A DNA stretch of 64,000 bases, from contig NZ_JABBXA010000002.1 in the NCBI RefSeq assembly GCF_014161445.1, positions 418,351 to 482,350 of the forward strand. The letters are read 5' to 3'. Below the pieces are notes generated by a model. It worked only from the letters and a program-made list of their open reading frames with translations. It searched no databases and had not been told where the DNA came from. Every line of letters begins with the position of its first letter. The first letter of the stretch is position 1. This DNA is from Microbispora sp. H13382 (GTDB taxonomy: Bacteria > Actinomycetota > Actinomycetes > Streptosporangiales > Streptosporangiaceae). Shown here in pieces: positions 58,575-64,000 of the stretch. The position numbers and the translations under genes were made by a program.

Positions 58575-60684
58575 CTGCCACCTCTCCTGCAGTAGCGAGC
58601 GCGGGCGTCCGCCCGGGCGACGTCACGGGCAGGCGCGCCCGCACCCGCGTACCGGCCGGCTCCGCGGCGGTCACGGTGCACGACCCGCCGAGTTCGGCGG
58701 CCCGTTCGCGCAACGACACCAGTCCCACCCCGGCGACCGTCTCCGGGGCGAGGCCGACTCCGTCGTCGACGACCACCACGTCGAGGTGCCCGCCGTCGAC
58801 GTCGCGGATCAGCGACACCACGCATTCGCCGGCCTTCGCGTGCCGCACCACATTGGTGATCGCCTCCGACGCGATCCGGTACGCCGCCACCTCCACGGCG
58901 GCCGGCAGACCGGTGAGGTCGCCCCGCTCCTCCACCCGGACGGTCAGGCCCGGGGCGCGCAGCCGCTCCGCCTGCTGGCGGATCGCGCCGACCAGGCCGA
59001 CGTCGTCGAGCGCGGGCGGGCGCAGGCCGTGCACCAGCCGCCGTACCTCGGCGAGCATCCCGGTGAGCTCCTGACGGGCCGTGCCGAGGATCCGGTCCGC
59101 GTCCTCGCCCGAACGGCGGGCGGTGATCCGGGCGGTGTCGATCCGGGACGCGACCGCCGCCAGGGCGGGACCGAGGCCGTCGTGGAGTTCGCGGCGCAGG
59201 CGGCGCCGCTCGTCCTCGACGGCGGAGACGATGCCCTCACGGCTGCGCTGCAGCTCCTCCGCGAGGCGTACGGCGCGGGCCGCCGCGGCGGCCTGGCGGA
59301 TCAGGTCGGCCAGCAGCCGTTCGTCGCCGGCGGTGAGCCGGCGGCGGGCGGCCCGGCGCGGCAGCAGCAGCCGCCCGATGCGCTCGCCCCGATAGGTGAT
59401 GGGGAGCGCCTGCGTCTCGGCGGGACGCTCGCCGTCCTCGACGAGCAGCACTTCGCCGCTGACCTGGGTGATCTCCACGCCCACGTAGGGCGTACGGAAG
59501 GCCTGGGCCACCGTACGGGCCAGCGTGACGAGTTGCGCCTCCGAGTCGTCGGTCCGCTCCAGCCGCTCGGCGAGCCCGGACATCACGTGGTAGGGGTCGT
59601 CCCGATCCCCGATGATCCAGCGGCGCACCAGGCGCCACAGCCGGTGCCGGAGCTGGGCGTACAGGATGGCGACCGCGAAGACGGCGATGACCAGCCGCTC
59701 CCCCTCGTTGAGGCGCGGCCCGAGCAGCCGGCCCGCACCGCCGAGGACCAGCAGGTCGAGGACGAACGTCAGGGCGAGCAGGAGGCCGTAGACCAGCGTC
59801 CCGCCGAGCAGCCGGTCCACGTCGACGAGGTCGGGGCGCACGATCCCGATCGCGACCGACCCTGCCGTGAGGAGCACGGCGACGGTCAGGCCGGCGGCGC
59901 CGAACCAGTTGGGCAGCAGCCGGAACGTCAGCATGACCAGGAGGTCGACCACGGCCGCCCACAGCAGCCAGCGCATCCGGGCGCGGCCGGCGCCGGTCAG
60001 CGTGCGGTAGCGCCGTACCACCACGACGAAGGGGGCGATCAGGCTCAGCGGGAGGCCCAGCTGAGCCACCAGCAGCACACCGGTCCAGACGGCGTCCGGC
60101 AGCGGGAGGTAGAGCGCCTCGAGGTTCAGCTCGCGTAGCGGCGCGGGCAGCGGGGAGGACTCCGAGGTGGCCTGGGCGATGGCGGACGGCGCCGCGAGCA
60201 GGGCCAGCGGGAGCAGGCTCGTGAGCCCCAGGCTGAGCAGCGAGGCGCCCCGCCACCACCCGGAGGGCAGCTTCCCGTCCGGGAACAGCAGCAGCACCAG
60301 GGGGAGCAGCAGCACCAGGCCCGCTCCGAGCCGCTGGTAGACGACGAAGGCCGCGGACGCCCCCGGGAGCGCGGGATGGTGCGTGGTGGCGTACGCGAGC
60401 CACGACGACGCCACCCCGTCCAGTGCCCACCAGGCGCCGAAGGCCGACATCAGGCGGCCGAGGGTGTGGCGCGGATACCGGCGGAGCACCACCATGCCGG
60501 CCGCGGCGAGTGCGACACCCGCTATCGAGTCGACTCCGCCCGGCTGCAGCTCGAGCACGGCGCGATGGGCCTGCGGCACCCGCAGGTCGATCAGCGCCGC
60601 CACCGGTGTGGCGGTCACGGCGATCGCGAGGAGCACAGGCCCGAGGCCCAGGCGCGAAAACCGACGAACCGTCCCAATCTGCAC
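58564..60684 (-). CDS. Large sensor histidine kinase (HisKA_3, with GAF-like domain)
   Basis: The 706-residue kinase has about nine N-terminal membrane segments (to about 335), then a cytoplasmic GAF-like domain (about 360-470), the HisKA_3 helix with the phosphorylated His (LRRELHDGLGPALAAVASRI) and a HATPase_c domain (EAITNVVRHAKA; VVDDGVGLAP; GVGLVSLRERAAELGG). Such kinases with multi-spanning sensors usually read membrane or small-molecule signals. It starts at GTG 60684 and diverges from the six-helix membrane protein. Confidence 0.88.
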   Translation of the reverse strand: MQIGTVRRFSRLGLGPVLLAIAVTATPVAALIDLRVPQAHRAVLELQPGGVDSIAGVALAAAGMVVLRRYPRHTLGRLMSAFGAWWALDGVASSWLAYATTHHPALPGASAAFVVYQRLGAGLVLLLPLVLLLFPDGKLPSGWWRGASLLSLGLTSLLPLALLAAPSAIAQATSESSPLPAPLRELNLEALYLPLPDAVWTGVLLVAQLGLPLSLIAPFVVVVRRYRTLTGAGRARMRWLLWAAVVDLLVMLTFRLLPNWFGAAGLTVAVLLTAGSVAIGIVRPDLVDVDRLLGGTLVYGLLLALTFVLDLLVLGGAGRLLGPRLNEGERLVIAVFAVAILYAQLRHRLWRLVRRWIIGDRDDPYHVMSGLAERLERTDDSEAQLVTLARTVAQAFRTPYVGVEITQVSGEVLLVEDGERPAETQALPITYRGERIGRLLLPRRAARRRLTAGDERLLADLIRQAAAAARAVRLAEELQRSREGIVSAVEDERRRLRRELHDGLGPALAAVASRIDTARITARRSGEDADRILGTARQELTGMLAEVRRLVHGLRPPALDDVGLVGAIRQQAERLRAPGLTVRVEERGDLTGLPAAVEVAAYRIASEAITNVVRHAKAGECVVSLIRDVDGGHLDVVVVDDGVGLAPETVAGVGLVSLRERAAELGGSCTVTAAEPAGTRVRARLPVTSPGRTPALATAGEVADDR

Positions 60685-60726
60685 CAGGAAAGTGTGCCTC
60701 AGCAGGTGTCCGATGTCCCTAGGACG

Positions 60727-60751
60727 CGCGTCCCATGTGTCGTGGGACGCG
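60727..60751. promoter_or_regulatory. GGGACGCG inverted repeat, probable response-regulator site
   Basis: CGCGTCCCA (60727-60735) and TGGGACGCG (60743-60751) are perfect inverted arms around 7 bp. The half-site GGGACGCG recurs at about 60768-60775. It lies in the divergent gap between the sensor kinase and the six-helix membrane protein, as expected for a NarL-type regulator's operator. Confidence 0.6.
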
Positions 60752-60869
60752 AGAGATGTCGGGAATCGGGACGCGATGCCCTGACGACCTGGGCCGGTGC
60801 TTCGTGAGGATCGTCCTCGTTGCCGCGGCGACCGCCGCCATCGAGACACCCTCCGTAGAAGGAACGACC

Positions 60870-61499
60870 ATGACCGTTCACGCCCAGCCCAGCACCCACG
60901 CCGCCGGCGCGTCCTCGTCCGCGCCGCTCGCCGAGACGACCGTACGACGGCTGGCGCTGGGCCTTTCCACCGGCGCACTGGCCTGGTCCGCCGTCAGCTT
61001 CCTCTATGGCTTCAACCCCGCCACCGAGACGGGAATCAAGATCACAGATCTGGGCAGCCTGGCGTTCCAGTTCGGCGCCATGTCCCTCCTCGCGATCATG
61101 GTCCGTACGAGGGCGACCGGGGTGAGCCGCGTGGCCCGCGCCATGCTGCAGGTCGAGCGGGTGCTGCTGGCTCTGGCGATGGTGTGGAGCGTCTTCCACG
61201 CCTTCCTGCCCGCCGAACGGGACAGCGTCTGGCTGGGGATCCTCGACGCGTTCTGGCCGCTGTCGATGCTGGGCATGTTCGTGATCGGCGTCAAGGTCGC
61301 CGTCGCCGGGCGGTGGCGCGGGGCGGCCCGCTTCTGGCCGCTCGTCGCCGAGAGCTGGGTGGTCGTCACCCTCCCGACCATGGCGATCCTCGGCACGTCC
61401 GTGTCGGACGTCGTCGGCGCGGCCCACCTGCTCGTGGGCTACACCACGCTCGGCCTCATCATCGCGTTCCGTCCCGAGCTCGTACGCGGCGCGAACTGA
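60870..61499 (+). CDS. Six-helix integral membrane protein
   Basis: The 209-residue protein has six hydrophobic segments, starting with LALGLSTGALAWSAVSFLYG and ending with HLLVGYTTLGLIIAF. No catalytic motif is seen; the pattern is like hypothetical 'DUF' or conserved membrane proteins near two-component systems. AAGGA precedes ATG 60870. It faces the sensor kinase across the GGGACGCG palindrome and is the likely target of that system. Confidence 0.78.
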   Translation: MTVHAQPSTHAAGASSSAPLAETTVRRLALGLSTGALAWSAVSFLYGFNPATETGIKITDLGSLAFQFGAMSLLAIMVRTRATGVSRVARAMLQVERVLLALAMVWSVFHAFLPAERDSVWLGILDAFWPLSMLGMFVIGVKVAVAGRWRGAARFWPLVAESWVVVTLPTMAILGTSVSDVVGAAHLLVGYTTLGLIIAFRPELVRGAN

Positions 61500-61512
61500 A
61501 CGCCGCACCGGC

Positions 61513-62373
61513 TCAGCGAGCCGGGGCCGTGACACCGGTGACGCGGACGAGATCGAGCTTGGTCTCGTCCTCGCTGCCGGGAACGGCCGTGTAGACGACG
61601 ATCTTCAGGTCGGTGTCGGAGTCGCAGAGCACGTCGCAGTCGACGGTGACGTCCCCCACCGCCGGATGCCGGATCGTCTTGCGATCCTCCGCGTGCCCGC
61701 CGACGGCGCCGGAGTGCCACAGCTCGGCGAAGCGGGGGTTCCCGCCCAGCGTCCGGCGGATCAGCTCGCTCAGGCGCGCGTCCTCCGGGTAGCGGCCGGA
61801 CGCGCGCCGCAGGTCGGCGACGATCGCCCGGTCGGTCGCGTCCGCGTTCTCGGACACGACGGGCCAGGCCGCCAGGCGCGTGCGATCGGATGCCGCCGGG
61901 AAGCGCGAACGCACCAGGTTCCGCTCCTCCGGCGGGACCACGGAGGGGTCGCCGAGGAGCGCCGCCCAGCCGCGGTTCCACCACAGCAGCCGCCAGTCGG
62001 CGGCGAACACGGCGACCGGCGCGTCCCCGAGCCGGGCGAGCACCCGCTGCATCCCGGGCGGGATGTGGTCGCTGATCACGCCGTCCCGGGGTGGTTGCAG
62101 CCCGGCGAGCCGGTAGAGGTGGTCGCGCTCGGCGCGGCTGAGCTGGAGCGCCCGTGCCAGCGCTGCGGCGACCTGCGCCGACGGCGTGGTGGCCCGGCCC
62201 TGCTCCAGCCGTACGACGTAGTCCACCGAGACGCCCGCGAGGTCGGCGAGCTCCTCGCGGCGCAGCCCGGCCGCACGGCGTACGCGGCCCGCGGGCAGGC
62301 CGACCGCCGCGGGGGAGAGCCGGTCGCGCCACGCGCGGATCGTCGAGCCCAGGCTCGTCTCGTCTGTGGTCAC
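61513..62373 (-). CDS. XRE-family regulator with MmyB-like ligand domain
   Basis: The 286-residue protein has an N-terminal HTH_3 (LRREELADLAGVSVDYVVRL, then EQGRATTPSAQVAAALARAL) and a MmyB-like C-terminal domain (AVFAADWRLLWWNRGWAALL, then PEERNLVRSRF; D-x-x-L-x-x-x-N-x-x-W) that is thought to bind a fatty-acid or ligand. It diverges from the SDR gene 102 bp away, the usual layout for this regulator type. Confidence 0.9.
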   Translation of the reverse strand: MTTDETSLGSTIRAWRDRLSPAAVGLPAGRVRRAAGLRREELADLAGVSVDYVVRLEQGRATTPSAQVAAALARALQLSRAERDHLYRLAGLQPPRDGVISDHIPPGMQRVLARLGDAPVAVFAADWRLLWWNRGWAALLGDPSVVPPEERNLVRSRFPAASDRTRLAAWPVVSENADATDRAIVADLRRASGRYPEDARLSELIRRTLGGNPRFAELWHSGAVGGHAEDRKTIRHPAVGDVTVDCDVLCDSDTDLKIVVYTAVPGSEDETKLDLVRVTGVTAPAR

Positions 62374-62475
62374 ATGCCAATTCTGCGTGGGCCACGGAAC
62401 GCCAGGGTGGTACTGCCTGTCCTACCGGAGCGCTCTCCCTGGTTGTCCGCGCCCGGCCCGGCGAAGCTTTGAGCC

Positions 62476-63171
62476 ATGACGATCACCTTCATCACCGGGG
62501 CCAACAAGGGCCTCGGGTTCGAGACCGCCCGCCGCCTCATCGACCTCGGCCACACCGTCATCCTGGGCGCCCGGGATCCCGAGCGCGGACAGGTGGCGGC
62601 CGGCAAGCTCGGCGCACGTTTCGTGCGGATCGACGTCGCCGACGACGCGTCCGCCGCCGCCGCCGCGGCCGACGTCGCCGCGCACGAGGGCCGCGTCGAC
62701 GTACTGATCAACAACGCCGGGATCCTCGGCCCGCACGTGCCCGCCGAGGAGCTGACCGCGGACCACGCCCTCGAGGTCTACCAGACGAACGTCGTGGGCA
62801 TCGTCCGCGTGACGAGCGCCTTCCTGCCCCTGCTGCGGCGGTCGGAGCACCCGGCGATCGTCAACGTCAGCAGCGGCACGGGGTCGTTCGCGCTGACCCA
62901 CGACCCCGGCCGGGTGGAGTCCAAGGTCGTGGGGCCGCTCTACACGTCCTCGAAGTCCGCGGTGACCATGCTCACGACGCAGTACGCGAAGGCGCTGCCC
63001 GGCATCCGGATCAACGCCGCAGACCCCGGCTACACCGCGACCGACCTGAACGGGCACAGCGGCACCCAGACCGTGGCGGAGGGCACCGACGCGATCGTGA
63101 CGCTCGCGACCGAGGGGCCGGACGGCGGAACGGGCCGGTTCGTCGACCGGTTCGGGCCCGTGCCCTGGTGA
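62476..63171 (+). CDS. SDR-family oxidoreductase
   Basis: The 231-residue SDR has the cofactor loop ITGANKGLG (6-14), NNAGILG, catalytic Ser in NVSSGTGSF and Tyr-x-x-x-Lys in YTSSKSAVTM. It belongs to the carbonyl-reductase-like group often paired with MmyB-type XRE regulators. The divergent regulator probably represses it. Substrate unknown. Confidence 0.9.
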   Translation: MTITFITGANKGLGFETARRLIDLGHTVILGARDPERGQVAAGKLGARFVRIDVADDASAAAAAADVAAHEGRVDVLINNAGILGPHVPAEELTADHALEVYQTNVVGIVRVTSAFLPLLRRSEHPAIVNVSSGTGSFALTHDPGRVESKVVGPLYTSSKSAVTMLTTQYAKALPGIRINAADPGYTATDLNGHSGTQTVAEGTDAIVTLATEGPDGGTGRFVDRFGPVPW

Positions 63172-63494
63172 CGGCAGGGCCGCGACGGTGGAGCGGCCGC
63201 GCGGTGTCCGGCCGGCCGGTCCGCCAGAGCAGTGACCACGGCATGTACGGCCCGCACCCGCATGGCCGCTGCAGGGCATTCCGGACCTGACGACACATTG
63301 CCATTTGCAGGAGTTGACACTCCTTGCAGCCTTTGGTTTCCTTCAAAAAAAGAGAATACTTTCGTCAATATCGATTCGGACCACCGCCTCTCTTGGCCGA
63401 ATTCGTGGCGATGCAGTAAAAGCCGGGACATAAGTGGCAGGCTGACGAGATTCGGATGACTCGGGCAAGTCCCCCATTCCCTGGAAGGAGGCAA
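63172..63494. other. Leader region of the small secreted protein
   Basis: No gene is seen in these 323 bp. GGAGT (63310-63314) and ACTCC (63319-63323) form a dyad containing TTGACA, with TTGCAG repeated on both sides. The rest is AT-rich with an A-run near 63346. GGAAGGAGG six bases before ATG 63495 is an excellent ribosome site. Confidence 0.6.
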
Positions 63495-63818
63495 ATGATC
63501 ACGCGCAGTCGGATCACGGTCCTGGCGCTGGCGGTGACATTCGCCGTGCCGCTGGTCTCTCTTTCCCCGTCCGCCGCTCAGGCGGGTACGAGTGGCGCGA
63601 CGGCCACCATCGCGCCCGCGTGTGTCAACCGCACTGTGTACGGCACGCCGACCGGATTCGACGTGTATCTCCAGAACAAGTGCGGCGGCACGATGTCCGT
63701 GAAGGTCATCGTGAAACAGGGAGGGGACAGCCCTTGTTACGTCATGAGCAAGGGCACAAGCAAAATCTTCGCGTACGAGGGAATCTTCGGAAAGTATGAC
63801 AAAACGGTTCTGTGCTGA
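63495..63818 (+). CDS. Small secreted protein, tendamistat-like cysteine layout
   Basis: The 107-residue precursor has a signal peptide (about 1-30, ending AQA-GT). The mature domain has four cysteines: ACVNRTVYG, QNKCGGTMSVKVIVKQ, SPCYVMSKG and KTVLC. Spacing (19, 17 and 25 residues between them) and strands T-x-S-V-K-V ... C-Y-x-x-x-x-G resemble the amylase inhibitor tendamistat (15, 17, 27). The inhibitory W-R-Y triad is absent, so an amylase-inhibitor role is unlikely unless residues differ. Perhaps a related inhibitor or toxin fold. Confidence 0.75.
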   Translation: MITRSRITVLALAVTFAVPLVSLSPSAAQAGTSGATATIAPACVNRTVYGTPTGFDVYLQNKCGGTMSVKVIVKQGGDSPCYVMSKGTSKIFAYEGIFGKYDKTVLC

Positions 63819-63945
63819 AACCGCCGAACGCCCTCTCCGTATCGTGCGGGCGGTACGCCTGTTCCGGACCGCAGTGACTGCCACTCCCCTGACGAGGCGG
63901 TGCAGCCAGGTCTGGGCGCAGATCCCCGCCGAGTCGTACGGGCGA

Positions 63946-64000
63946 TCAGGGCAGGGCGTCGATCACCCGGCGGCGGAGCAGGGGCTCGTGACCGGGGTCG
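63946..64000 (-). CDS. C-terminal end of a gene running in from the right
   Basis: The minus strand reads DPGHEPLLRRRVIDALP before a TGA at 63946-63948, in good codon usage. Only 17 codons fall inside the window, so the product cannot be named. Chance coding is possible. Confidence 0.3.
   Translation of the reverse strand, partial: DPGHEPLLRRRVIDALP

Noticed and set aside
58291..60138. Long plus-strand open frame opposite the sensor kinase
   Set aside because: The kinase has all domain motifs in order; the opposite frame has none.

Overview
The window is high-GC DNA with GTG starts, leaderless-looking promoters, SigE-type ECF sigma, MauE, mycothiol-type PIG-L, SARP/TPR-like and WD40 proteins. 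This gene mix points to an actinomycete, most likely of the Streptosporangiales (Nonomuraea/Streptosporangium/Actinomadura type). The lineage is inferred from gene content only.

Region 1 (1-9 kb) looks like a worn integration zone. It holds the tail of a TPR protein, transposase scraps (IS5-like and IS481-like), a 3' piece of a tRNA-Ser gene, a PQQ-type beta-propeller membrane protein, a SMI1/KNR4-like scrap, a TetR/nitroreductase divergent pair, a CHAT/TPR scrap, an intact TIR-transmembrane-WD40 protein with 14 repeats, a tyrosine recombinase relic, a lipoprotein and a YCII protein with two compensating frameshifts.

Region 2 (9-21 kb) carries a DHA2 efflux pump, a HEAT-repeat protein with a MerR regulator that itself has HEAT repeats (and a textbook MerR promoter), a secreted deacetylase-xylanase pair with two CGAAA/TTTCG palindromes upstream, DedA, a two-component system, a serine hydrolase and a secreted propeller/Ig-like protein.

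Region 3 (21-39 kb) is mostly accessory metabolism: AlaX-type editing protein, the orphan tail of a WD40 protein, DinB-GNAT with a divergent WYL regulator, an aldehyde dehydrogenase, a PIG-L deacetylase, MFS transporters, a scar where a SigJ-like sigma gene and a DHA2 pump were both truncated, a GH16 glucanase, a cation/proton antiporter and a NUDIX-NYN fusion.

Region 4 (39-50.5 kb) has a CBM2-pectate lyase, an M15 lipoprotein peptidase, and a four-gene translationally coupled operon: divergent Lgt-like protein, Pro/Gly-rich membrane protein, radical SAM enzyme resembling tetraether-lipid synthase, and a small membrane protein. This operon is my best candidate for an undescribed membrane-lipid or lipoprotein modification system. 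It is followed by an ankyrin protein, an AAA ATPase flanked by repeated palindromic motifs, and a MauE/RlpA-like pair.

Region 5 (50.5-64 kb) has a SigE-family sigma factor, an SNase/excalibur protein, MarR-YceI, an intact tRNA-Ser(GCT) with an integrase relic behind it, YbhB/GntR, a second two-component system facing a six-helix membrane protein across a palindrome, an XRE regulator/SDR divergent pair, and a small secreted protein with the cysteine layout of tendamistat-type amylase inhibitors.
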